DNA of 14,296 nt from RGIG1995 sp045587445 (lineage in GTDB: Bacteria; Bacillota; Clostridia; Oscillospirales; CAG-272). The stretch spans positions 1-14,296 of the forward strand of contig JAZNCH010000052.1 of NCBI GenBank assembly GCA_045587445.1, written 5' to 3'. Positions 6,002 to 12,305 of this stretch are shown one piece after another; the stretch's first letter is position 1; the number at the start of each line of letters is the position of its first letter. Position numbers and translations under genes: made by a program. The notes under the pieces are model-generated. The model had not been told where the DNA came from. It saw only the letters and a list, made by a program, of their open reading frames with translations, and made no database searches.

Positions 6002-8356
6002 TTAAACAAGACCAAATAAGAGAGCAATTGTTCTTATAAGCAGAGCGCATACCCAAGCGATAAGACACTGACCGATTACCATAAGGAACGCCCACCTGCC
6101 GCCAAGCTCACGTTTAACCGCAGCTATTGCCGCAACGCAAGGGGTATAGAGAAGACAGAATACGAGGAGAGCCAAAACAGCCGATGGCGAAAGAACATCT
6201 TTCATAGTTGCCGTAGTACCGAAGAGAACGGAGAGTGTGGAAACAACGCTTTCTTTAGCCATAAAGCCTGCGACGAGCGAGGTTACGACACGCCAATCAC
6301 CGAAGCCGAGCAAGGCGAATACAGGGGCAACAAATCCGGCGATAACGGCAAGTATGCTGTTTTGCGAATCGGAAACGATATTCAGTCTGAAATCAAATGT
6401 CTGCAAGAACCAAACGGCGATAGATGCAACGAAGATAACGGTAAAGGCTCTTTCGAGAAAGTCTTTTGCCTTATCCCAGAGCAGAAATGCCGTGTTTTTT
6501 AATCCGGGCATACGGTAGTTTGGCAGCTCCATAACAAATGGAACGGCCTCTCCCTTAAACGCCGTGTTTTTTGAGATAAGAGCAACAATTATACCGACGG
6601 CGATGCCGAGGAAGTAAAGCCCGACCATTATAAGTCCCGAAAATTTGGGGAAGAAAGCATTTGCAAAGAAACCGTAGATGGGAAGCTTTGCGGTACAGCT
6701 CATAAAGGGTGTGAGAAGTATAGTCATTTTTCTGTCGCGTTCGGAGGGGAGCGTTCTGCTTGCCATAACACCGGGAACGGTACAACCGAAGCCTATAAGC
6801 ATAGGCACGATACTTCTGCCCGAGAGACCAATTTTACGCAAGGGCTTATCCATAACGAATGCGACTCTTGCCATATAACCGCTATCCTCAAGAAGCGAAA
6901 GGAATAGGAAGAGAATAACGATAATGGGAATAAAGCTTAATACACTTCCGACGCCGTTGAATATACCGTCGATAACGAGACTGTGCAAAGCTTCGTTCAC
7001 ATTACAGCTTGCAAGAAGCCCGTCAACGATATTTGTCAGCGACTCAATACCCGATTCAAGCAGTCCTTGCAAGAACGAACCGATAACGTTGAACGTCAGC
7101 CAGAATACAAGTGCCATAACCCCCACGAAAGCGGGAATGGCGGTGTATTTACCGGTTAAGAATTTATCTATTTTTCGGCTTCGTAGATGCTCTTTGCTTT
7201 CTTTTGGTTTTACAACCGTTTCATCGCAAAGCTTTTTGATAAAGGAGAAGCGCATATCTGCAATAGCGGCAGAACGGTCAAGACCCGATTCGTCTTCGGC
7301 TTGAAGAATGATATGCTCCAACGTTTGCTTTTCGTTGTCCGAAAGCTTGAGTGCGTCGAGTACGAGCGTATCACCCTCGACAAGCTTGCTTGCGGCGAAA
7401 CGGACCGGGATTTTAGCCTCTTCCGCGTGGTCTTCGATAAGGTGCATAATACTGTGCAGACATCTGTGAACAGCACCGCCTTTTGCGGACTTGTTGCAAA
7501 AATCGTATCTATGCGGTTTTTCCTGATATTGCGCAATATGTACCGCATGCTTGATAAGCTCGTTAACGCCCTCGTTTTTAGCGGCTGAAATGGGAACGAC
7601 GGGGATACCGAGTAATTCTTCCATTTCATTAATATATACAGTACCGCCGTTGCCCTTAAGTTCGTCCATCATATTGAGAGCGAGAACCGTAGGGATACCA
7701 AGCTCAAGAAGCTGCATTGTGAGATAGAGGTTTCTTTCGATGTTGGTAGCATCTACAATATTTATAATACAATGCGGGTGTTCGTTTAAAATAAAATTTC
7801 TTGAAACTACCTCTTCTGCCGAATAGGGAGAAAGGGAATAGATACCGGGTAGGTCTGTAACGAGCGTGTTGGGATAATTTCTGATTTTACCCGATTTTCT
7901 GTCGACCGTAACACCGGGGAAGTTACCGACGTGCTGATTTGAGCCGGTAAGCTGATTGAAGAGGGTGGTTTTTCCGCAGTTTTGGTTACCTGCCAAAGCG
8001 AAGGTGAGGACAGTATCCTTAGGGAGAGGATTTTCGTCTCTCTTTGCGTGAAATATACCGCCTTCGCCAAGTCCCGGGTGATGTTTTTTTGTTTTATGAG
8101 AAATGTCGGGGATTTTACTTTCCGTTATATTATCAATAGGTTCAATTTCGATATGTGCCGCATCTTCAAGACGCAGTGTAAGCGAATAACCGTGAATCAA
8201 AAGTTCAACAGGGTCGCCCATAGGTGCATATTGAAGTACCTTGACCTCGGTATTGGGAATAACTCCCATATCGAGAAAGTGTTGGCGAAGAGAGCCTTCA
8301 CCGCCTACTGAAGTGATTTTTGCCGATTTTCCTACTGCAAGTTCTTTTAGAGTCAT
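6002..8356 (-). CDS. feoB: Ferrous iron transporter, FeoA-FeoB fusion
   Basis: Imports Fe2+ across the cytoplasmic membrane. Residues 1-75 form a FeoA-type SH3-like domain (LKELAVGKSAKI, LRQHFLDMGVIP), joined by a charged linker (76-113) to a full FeoB. The G domain has P-loop GNQNCGKT (123-130), switch region HVGNFPGVTVDRKSG (142-156), DLPG (168-171), NMMD (228-231, the usual FeoB variant of NKxD) and SAAKNEG (257-263). About eight membrane helices follow, with both Gate-type blocks: GFGCTVPGVMASRTL (522-535) and LLYTPCVAAIAAVKRELG (735-752). At 784 residues it is complete. No separate feoA or feoC gene is visible. The ATG at 8356 has AGAAAGG upstream. It is probably iron-regulated through the palindrome at 8388-8405 and is followed by the HAD gene. 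Confidence 0.96.
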   Translation of the reverse strand: MTLKELAVGKSAKITSVGGEGSLRQHFLDMGVIPNTEVKVLQYAPMGDPVELLIHGYSLTLRLEDAAHIEIEPIDNITESKIPDISHKTKKHHPGLGEGGIFHAKRDENPLPKDTVLTFALAGNQNCGKTTLFNQLTGSNQHVGNFPGVTVDRKSGKIRNYPNTLVTDLPGIYSLSPYSAEEVVSRNFILNEHPHCIINIVDATNIERNLYLTMQLLELGIPTVLALNMMDELKGNGGTVYINEMEELLGIPVVPISAAKNEGVNELIKHAVHIAQYQEKPHRYDFCNKSAKGGAVHRCLHSIMHLIEDHAEEAKIPVRFAASKLVEGDTLVLDALKLSDNEKQTLEHIILQAEDESGLDRSAAIADMRFSFIKKLCDETVVKPKESKEHLRSRKIDKFLTGKYTAIPAFVGVMALVFWLTFNVIGSFLQGLLESGIESLTNIVDGLLASCNVNEALHSLVIDGIFNGVGSVLSFIPIIVILFLFLSLLEDSGYMARVAFVMDKPLRKIGLSGRSIVPMLIGFGCTVPGVMASRTLPSERDRKMTILLTPFMSCTAKLPIYGFFANAFFPKFSGLIMVGLYFLGIAVGIIVALISKNTAFKGEAVPFVMELPNYRMPGLKNTAFLLWDKAKDFLERAFTVIFVASIAVWFLQTFDFRLNIVSDSQNSILAVIAGFVAPVFALLGFGDWRVVTSLVAGFMAKESVVSTLSVLFGTTATMKDVLSPSAVLALLVFCLLYTPCVAAIAAVKRELGGRWAFLMVIGQCLIAWVCALLIRTIALLFGLV

Positions 8357-8387
8357 GTTTGTACCTTTCTATTATCAAAAATGCGTC

Positions 8388-8405
8388 AGTTAGCCTTTGC
8401 TAACT
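8388..8405. promoter_or_regulatory. Palindromic operator candidate at feoAB
   Basis: A perfect inverted repeat, AGTTAGC-CTTT-GCTAACT, covers the expected transcription start just downstream of the feo -10 box. A repressor bound here would block the polymerase. The TTAGC...GCTAA core resembles DtxR/IdeR/MntR-family operators more than a Fur box; this assignment is inference. Confidence 0.6.
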
Positions 8406-8406
8406 C

Positions 8407-8435
8407 ATTATACAGTTTATGTTGTTTTTTGTCAA
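8407..8435 (-). promoter_or_regulatory. Promoter of feoAB-HAD operon
   Basis: On the minus strand TTGACA (8435-8430), 17-base spacer and TATAAT (8412-8407) match consensus exactly. Confidence 0.88.
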
Positions 8436-8476
8436 GGAGGTGAAATGTAAACAAATTGTAAAATTGTCAAAAAAAC

Positions 8477-8505
8477 TTGCAAAGTGTATTATATGGTGTT
8501 ATAAT
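8477..8505 (+). promoter_or_regulatory. Promoter of rpsB-tsf
   Basis: TTGCAA (8477-8482), 17-base spacer, TATAAT (8500-8505). The predicted start near 8512 leaves an untranslated leader of about 85 bases before rpsB. Confidence 0.82.
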
Positions 8506-8526
8506 ACTCAAGTATGAAAATTCACA

Positions 8527-8586
8527 CATACGGCTGGCTTCGGTGCAATATCTAAAGGGCTGTATGGTGGAAATAACCGAAGGAGG
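8527..8586 (+). promoter_or_regulatory. rpsB leader: possible pseudoknot overlapping the ribosome site
   Basis: Stem 1: CATACGGC (8527-8534) with GCTGTATG (8559-8566), eight pairs including one G-U. Stem 2: CTTCGGT (8538-8544), from the loop of stem 1, pairs perfectly with ACCGAAG (8576-8582), which overlaps the AGGAGG ribosome site (8581-8586). This fits a translational autoregulation element for S2, but the role is inferred from base pairing alone. Confidence 0.5.
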
Positions 8587-8595
8587 ACATTAAAA

Positions 8596-9339
8596 ATGTC
8601 AGTAATTACAATCAAACAACTGCTTGAAGCAGGCGTCCATTTTGGACATCACACAAGAAGATGGAATCCTAAGATGGCTGAGTACATCTTCACAGAAAGA
8701 AACGGCATCTACATCATTGACCTTCAGAAGACTGTAAAGAAGTTTGAAGAAGCATATATGTTTGTACGTGACCTTGCAGCAGAAGGCGGCACAATGCTCT
8801 TTGTTGGTACAAAGAAGCAGGCAGCTTCCGCAATCAAGGAAGAAGCACAGAGATGCGGTATGTACTACGTAAACGTACGTTGGCCCGGCGGTATGCTTAC
8901 CAACTACAAGACAATCAACAAGTCAATCAACAGACTCAACAACCTTCTCAAGATGCAGGAAGACGGCACGTTTGATCTTCTTCCCAAGAAAGAAGTTGCA
9001 AAGAGAATGAAGGAAATCGCTGATCTTGAAAAGAACCTCGGCGGTATCAAGGATATGGCCGGACTTCCTTCGTGGGTATTTATCGTTGACCCTCGCAAAG
9101 AAAGAAATGCAGTTCTCGAAGCAAAGAAGCTTGGTATTCCCGTAGTTGCAATCGTTGACACGAACTGCGACCCCGATGATGCAGATTACTTTATCCCCGG
9201 TAACGACGACGCTATTCGTGCTATTAAGCTTATCGCATCTGTAATTGCAGACGCTATAATCGAAGGTAAGCAGGGCGAACAGTTTGAAAGTGCAGTTGAA
9301 GAGATTACCGAAGCAGAAGCTGCAGAAATCGCTGAATAA
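8596..9339 (+). CDS. rpsB: 30S ribosomal protein S2
   Basis: Structural protein of the small ribosomal subunit, assembled late and needed for S1-type function and mRNA binding. The 247-residue sequence matches S2 throughout: ITIKQLLEAGVHFGHHTRRWNPKM at the start (residues 4-27), IIDLQKTV, LFVGTKKQA, YVNVRWPGGMLTNY, GLPSWVFIVDPRKE, VAIVDTNCDPDDADYFIPGNDDAIRAI. The C-terminus is an acidic Glu/Ala tail. The ATG follows AGGAGG (8581-8586) by nine bases. Codon choice (CTC, ATC, AAG) differs from flanking genes, as expected for high expression. tsf follows after 31 bases, the classic rpsB-tsf operon. Confidence 0.98.
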   Translation: MSVITIKQLLEAGVHFGHHTRRWNPKMAEYIFTERNGIYIIDLQKTVKKFEEAYMFVRDLAAEGGTMLFVGTKKQAASAIKEEAQRCGMYYVNVRWPGGMLTNYKTINKSINRLNNLLKMQEDGTFDLLPKKEVAKRMKEIADLEKNLGGIKDMAGLPSWVFIVDPRKERNAVLEAKKLGIPVVAIVDTNCDPDDADYFIPGNDDAIRAIKLIASVIADAIIEGKQGEQFESAVEEITEAEAAEIAE

Positions 9340-9370
9340 TTAAAAAACAGAATATCGGAGGAATAGAAAA

Positions 9371-10297
9371 ATGGCTACAATTACAGCAAAGGCAGTATCC
9401 GACCTCAGAGCAAAGACCGGTTGCGGTATGATGGACTGCAAGAAAGCACTCGTTGAAGCAAACGGTGATTTTGATGAAGCTATAAAGATTTTGAGAGAAA
9501 AGGGACTTGCTGTTGCAGCAAAGAAGGCAGACAGAATTGCAGCAGAAGGTCTTGTAGATATCCTTGTTGAAGGTGAAAAGGCAGCAATGATTGAAGTTAA
9601 CTGCGAAACAGACTTCGTTGCAAAGAACGCAAGCTTTCAGGCATTCGTTAAGGAAATCCTCAAGCTCATTATTGACAACAAGCCCGCTGACCTCACAGCT
9701 CTCAACGCTCTCGTAATGGAGAACGGTATGACAGTTGAAGCAGCTCTCAAGGACAAGATATTCCAGATTGGTGAAAATATGTCTATCCGTCGTTTCCTCA
9801 CAGTTGACGGAACAATGAGTTCTTACATTCACGGCAAGGGTACAACAGGTGTTATCGTTAAGTTTGTAGCAGACGACGCTGCAAAGAATAACGAAGATTT
9901 TGCTGAAATGGCAAAGAACATTGCTCTTCAGGTTGCTGCATATCCCAACATTCAGTATGTTGACAGAGAAGCAGTTCCCGCAAGTGCAGTTGAAGAAGAA
10001 ATGAGCATTATCAAGGCTCAGCTCAAGAACGATCCCAAGAACGCAAGCAAACCTGACCAGATTCTCGAAAAGATTGCTACAGGTAAGCTCGGCAAGTTCT
10101 ATGAAGCAAACTGCTTGACAGAAAATGCATACGTTAAGGACGACTCCATGACTGTTGCTAAGTACGTTGAGTCTTGTGCAAAGGCATTCGGCGGTTCTAT
10201 CAAGATTGACTCCTTCTACCGTTACGAAAAGGGCGAAGGTCTCCAGAAGAGAGAAGACAATCTTGGCGACGAAATCGCAAAGATGCTCAACAAATAA
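9371..10297 (+). CDS. tsf: Translation elongation factor Ts
   Basis: Nucleotide exchange factor that releases GDP from EF-Tu. The 308-residue product begins with the UBA-like domain (VSDLRAKTGCGMMDCKKALVEANGD, about 9-33), followed by the AAEGLV strand and the core that contacts EF-Tu (VNCETDFVAKN, residues 74-84), and a second half ending in GFGGSIKIDSFYRYEKGEG-like sequence (here AFGGSIKIDSFYRYEKGEG). The ATG is preceded by GGAGGAA (9357-9363). Codon use is biased like that of rpsB. No terminator is visible between its stop codon and the TPP riboswitch 23 bases downstream. Confidence 0.98.
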   Translation: MATITAKAVSDLRAKTGCGMMDCKKALVEANGDFDEAIKILREKGLAVAAKKADRIAAEGLVDILVEGEKAAMIEVNCETDFVAKNASFQAFVKEILKLIIDNKPADLTALNALVMENGMTVEAALKDKIFQIGENMSIRRFLTVDGTMSSYIHGKGTTGVIVKFVADDAAKNNEDFAEMAKNIALQVAAYPNIQYVDREAVPASAVEEEMSIIKAQLKNDPKNASKPDQILEKIATGKLGKFYEANCLTENAYVKDDSMTVAKYVESCAKAFGGSIKIDSFYRYEKGEGLQKREDNLGDEIAKMLNK

Positions 10298-10320
10298 TTC
10301 TAAAAAAATAAAACTTAATA

Positions 10321-10404
10321 CTGTCAGGGGTGCTGTAAAAAGCTGAGACGGTTTTAACCGAACCCTTAAAACCTGAAACGGATAATGCCGGCGTAGGAAG
10401 ATAG
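10321..10404 (+). promoter_or_regulatory. TPP (thiamine pyrophosphate) riboswitch
   Basis: Carries the THI-box order: CAGGGGTGCTG, GCTGAGA (10342-10348), AACCCTTAAAACCTGAA and GATAATGCCGGCGTAGGAAG (10381-10400). CTGTC (10321-10325) pairs with GATAG (10400-10404) as P1 with one G-U. The class is known to turn genes off when TPP binds; here an intrinsic terminator follows, then thiT, a thiamine transporter. Confidence 0.95.
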
Positions 10405-10428
10405 GTAAAAAAGAAGAGCTTATTTTAA

Positions 10429-10463
10429 TCCCACCCGACAAGTCGGGTGGGAATTTTATTTTT
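10429..10463 (+). terminator. Riboswitch-controlled terminator
   Basis: TCCCACCCGA (10429-10438) pairs with TCGGGTGGGA (10443-10452) around CAAG, followed by ATTTTATTTTT. It lies 25 bases beyond the aptamer and is the probable expression platform. It may also be the only stop for rpsB-tsf transcripts. From 10464 to 10606 I see only an A/T-rich leader with an ATATGT/ACATAT inverted repeat (10541-10546, 10568-10573) of unknown meaning. Confidence 0.9.
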
Positions 10464-10606
10464 CCCAGAAATTGTAACAGCCATTTCCGGAGTGGTTTGT
10501 TTAAAGGTAAGCAAAAATTCTTAAAGCGTTATAAATACGTATATGTTTTTGGCGGTATGAAGTTTTTACATATATCTATACTAAAAAATATGAGAGGTAA
10601 AGAACG

Positions 10607-11212
10607 ATGAAAAACAAGACGAGGACAATGGTAGAAAGTGCTATATTTATAGCTGCATCGATTATATTGTCATTTATAAAGATATACGAAGCGCCGCTTG
10701 GCGGTTCGGTAACTCTTTTTTCAATGGTACCGCTAATGATTATTTCAATAAGACACGGTTTAGGCTGGGGACTTGGCTCTGCATTTATTTTCTCGATATT
10801 CAAGCTGTGGATGGGTGCAGGTAACTTTGCGTACGTACCTACGGTTGTGGGAATACTCGTAGTAATATTGCTCGACTATATTGTTGCATATACGGCAATA
10901 GGCTTGGCGGGAATATTTAGAAAACTTAAATTTTTGAAAAATGAAAAGACGAATATGACCGTGATGACAGTATGCGGTGTATTGTTTGCGTGTATAGTAA
11001 GATTTGCGAGTCATTTTGTAAACGGTGCGGTTGTATGGTATGAGATAACGAAGAACGGCGACTGGAACGAATATGTGCATACGGTAGGTATGTGGCTCTA
11101 TTCGTTTGTTTATAACGTAACCTACCTCGGACCTGAAACGGTTATGACCGTTATAGCCGTACCTGTAATAATAACAGTTCTCGGCATAATGCAAAAACAG
11201 TCAGCAAAATAA
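10607..11212 (+). CDS. thiT: Thiamine-specific ECF transporter S component ThiT (YuaJ family)
   Basis: Membrane thiamine-binding subunit of an ECF importer. The 201-residue product has about six hydrophobic helices and family blocks: PLGGSVTLFSMVPL (30-43), RHG (49-51), LLDYIVAY (88-95, the acidic residue where ThiT proteins bind the thiamine ring), RFASHFVNGAVVW (132-144) and YNVTYLGPE (169-177). The TPP riboswitch upstream independently supports thiamine specificity. No EcfA or EcfT gene is near, so the energising module is encoded elsewhere. GAGAGG (10592-10597) lies nine bases before the ATG. The unit ends at the large hairpin at 11254-11292. Confidence 0.94.
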   Translation: MKNKTRTMVESAIFIAASIILSFIKIYEAPLGGSVTLFSMVPLMIISIRHGLGWGLGSAFIFSIFKLWMGAGNFAYVPTVVGILVVILLDYIVAYTAIGLAGIFRKLKFLKNEKTNMTVMTVCGVLFACIVRFASHFVNGAVVWYEITKNGDWNEYVHTVGMWLYSFVYNVTYLGPETVMTVIAVPVIITVLGIMQKQSAK

Positions 11213-11248
11213 ATCCACATAAAAAATCCTCAATCTTTTTTTGCGGTA

Positions 11249-11300
11249 AAAAGGGGTTCTTGGCGTTCTAAAATTTAGAACACCAAGAACCCTGCTTTTT
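11249..11300. terminator. Long bidirectional hairpin terminator between thiT and the HIT gene
   Basis: GGGTTCTTGG (11254-11263) pairs with CCAAGAACCC (11283-11292); after one C/A mismatch, GTTCTAA continues with TTAGAAC to an AAT-like loop. An A run precedes it and a T run follows. It lies between convergent genes. The flanks (11213-11248 and 11301-11360) show nothing else. Confidence 0.78.
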
Positions 11301-11360
11301 GCCCAAATATCAACGATGTAAGCGTCTTTTTAATTTCCTTAACTTGCTGAAAAGATTCCT

Positions 11361-11699
11361 TCAGCCGAGAGATTCAGCCAATTTTTTGCCGCCGAGAATG
11401 TGAAAGTGGATATGTTTAACCGACTGGCAGCCGTCTTCGCCGATATTTGTAATGATGCGGTAACCGTTTGTAAGCCCGCAATCAACGGCAATTTTAGGTA
11501 TAACTTCAAATATTTTTGCGATAACGTCGCTGTTTTCGGCAGTTATTTCGTTAGCCGACTGAATATGCTTTTTGGGGATAACGATAACGTGAACAGGTGC
11601 TTGAGGAGCAATATCGTGAAATGCTAATATATTTTCGTCTTCGTATGCCTTATTTGAAGGAATTTCGCCCTTAACAATCTTACAGAAAATACAATCCAT
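11361..11699 (-). CDS. HIT-family hydrolase (HinT-like purine nucleoside phosphoramidase)
   Basis: Small cytosolic nucleotide-binding hydrolase. HinT enzymes split AMP from lysine or other amines; the true substrate in bacteria is uncertain. The 112-residue product opens with MDCIFCKIVKGEIPS, typical of the branch, has FHDIAPQAPVHVIVIPKKHI (27-46) and ends with the His triad HIHFHILGG (H96, H98, H100). ATGs upstream at 11717 and 11768 are in frame, but family members begin at MDCIFCKI, and the codons before it resemble an A/T leader, so I place the start at 11699; its ribosome site (AGAGAG) is modest, so 11717 is not excluded. It has its own promoter just upstream. Confidence 0.9.
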   Translation of the reverse strand: MDCIFCKIVKGEIPSNKAYEDENILAFHDIAPQAPVHVIVIPKKHIQSANEITAENSDVIAKIFEVIPKIAVDCGLTNGYRIITNIGEDGCQSVKHIHFHILGGKKLAESLG

Positions 11700-11747
11700 A
11701 TTTATAAATCTCTCTTTCATTAAAATTAAAGTTTTGCCTTTAATTTG

Positions 11748-11776
11748 ATTATAATTCATTAAAAACAAAAAGTCAA
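11748..11776 (-). promoter_or_regulatory. Promoter of the HIT gene
   Basis: On the minus strand TTGACT (11776-11771), 17-base spacer, TATAAT (11753-11748). The short leader contains AATTAAAG/CTTTAATT (11724-11731, 11738-11745). The repeat mosaic begins at 11777, directly against the -35 box. Confidence 0.85.
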
Positions 11777-11777
11777 C

Positions 11778-11882
11778 CTACTTTCTTGAAAGAAAGTAGT
11801 CAAAGAACTTTGCCTCTCTGGTATATGCGAACAAGATAAGCCTCCCCATTGGGGGAGGTGTCGCGTAGCGACGGAAGGGGCT
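11778..11882. repeat. Composite intergenic repeat, second copy
   Basis: Hairpin CTACTTTCTT (11778-11787) with AAGAAAGTAG (11790-11799), then TCAAAGAA, then the CCTCCCC module at 11839-11882: CCTCCCC/GGGGAGG, GTCGC/GCGAC (11860-11864, 11868-11872) and GACGGAAGGGGCT. It matches the architecture at 5103-5219, but the second stem has different sequence and still pairs. Confidence 0.85.
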
Positions 11883-11938
11883 GCTTTTAAGAAAAGAAAG
11901 TAGTCAAAGAACTTTGCCTCTCTGGTATATGCGAACAA
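11790..11938. repeat. 45-bp perfect direct repeat flanking a CCTCCCC module
   Basis: Bases 11790-11834 are repeated exactly at 11894-11938 (from AAGAAAGTAGTCAAAGAAC to GTATATGCGAACAA). The double-hairpin module sits in the 59 bases between. A third fragment, TTTGCCTCTCTG, follows at 11939-11950. The arrangement suggests local duplication. Confidence 0.9.
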
Positions 11939-11982
11939 TTTGCCTCTCTGATTTGTGCAAAAGGCGAAAATTCATAAAAACA

Positions 11983-12011
11983 TTGACAATTATGCAAAAA
12001 ATGGGTATAAT
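11983..12011 (+). promoter_or_regulatory. Promoter of the DUF1858 gene
   Basis: TTGACA (11983-11988), 17-base spacer, TATAAT (12006-12011): a full consensus match. Transcription would begin near 12018, inside the Fur-like palindrome. Confidence 0.9.
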
Positions 12012-12015
12012 ATAT

Positions 12016-12032
12016 ATGATAAAAATTATCAT
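12016..12032. promoter_or_regulatory. Fur-family operator (Fur/PerR/Zur-like box)
   Basis: ATGATAA-AAA-TTATCAT is a perfect palindrome. Its 15-base core TGATAAAAATTATCA (12017-12031) matches the 7-1-7 Fur box TGATAATNATTATCA at all but one defined position. It lies between the -10 box and the ribosome site, a repressing position. Which Fur-family member binds cannot be told from sequence. Confidence 0.7.
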
Positions 12033-12037
12033 GGAGG
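12033..12037 (+). promoter_or_regulatory. Ribosome site that selects the second ATG
   Basis: GGAGG ends only three bases before the first ATG (12041) but nine before the second (12047). The spacing favours initiation at 12047. Confidence 0.7.
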
Positions 12038-12046
12038 TATATGAAA

Positions 12047-12250
12047 ATGAAAGTAACAAAAGAATCAATCATCGGTGATGTACTCGATTACGATAGAGGT
12101 ACAGCAGAATTTTTCCTTGCAATCGGAATGCATTGTCTCGGTTGCCCCGCATCAAGAGGCGAAAGCATTGAAGCGGCATGTGCTGTTCACGGAACAAACG
12201 CAGACGAGCTTGTAGAAAAGCTCAATGCATACTTCGCATCGAAGAACTGA
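12047..12250 (+). CDS. DUF1858 / hybrid-cluster-protein-associated redox disulfide domain protein
   Basis: A single-domain cytosolic protein of 67 residues. It begins MKVTKESIIGDVL and carries the family signature HCLGCPASRGESIEAACAVHG with the Cys-x-x-Cys pair, plus a third Cys in ACAVHG. Members occur alone or near hybrid-cluster (prismane) proteins in anaerobes and are proposed to have a redox role; the biochemical function is not established. An in-frame ATG two codons upstream (12041) sits too close to the GGAGG, so 12047 is preferred. It has its own strong promoter, a Fur-family box over the transcription start, and a terminator just downstream. That box hints at iron or peroxide control. 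No hybrid-cluster gene is in the window. Confidence 0.9.
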   Translation: MKVTKESIIGDVLDYDRGTAEFFLAIGMHCLGCPASRGESIEAACAVHGTNADELVEKLNAYFASKN

Positions 12251-12254
12251 TTTC

Positions 12255-12290
12255 AAAAAAAGGGGCTTAGATTTTTCAGGCCCTTTTTGT
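12255..12290 (+). terminator. Intrinsic terminator between DUF1858 gene and trmK
   Basis: AAAAAGGG (12257-12264) pairs with CCCTTTTT (12281-12288), with one further C-G pair inside. It ends only six bases before the trmK ribosome site, so trmK must rely on readthrough or a promoter inside the upstream gene. Confidence 0.85.
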
Positions 12291-12305
12291 TTTACGGAGA
12301 ATTAA

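Noticed and set aside
5970..6095. N-terminal extension of the HAD protein to the ATG at 6095
   Set aside because: The extra 42 residues overlap feoB out of frame and bear no HAD character; MIKAVLIDIDDT with GGAG upstream is the normal start.
8434..8450. Full anti-16S ribosome site AAGGAGGTGA followed by ATG TAA, a start-stop mini-ORF
   Set aside because: It lies upstream of the rpsB promoter and overlaps the feo -35 box, so it is probably not transcribed in that sense; no protein is possible.
9305..10441. 378-codon open frame on the minus strand across tsf
   Set aside because: Cys/Phe/Leu-rich antisense of tsf codon bias, spanning the riboswitch as well; no family resemblance and no start signal.
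11777..11950. CRISPR array, because of repeated units near 11790 and 11894
   Set aside because: Only two full 45-bp copies with a structured repeat element between them, no regular spacing and no cas genes.
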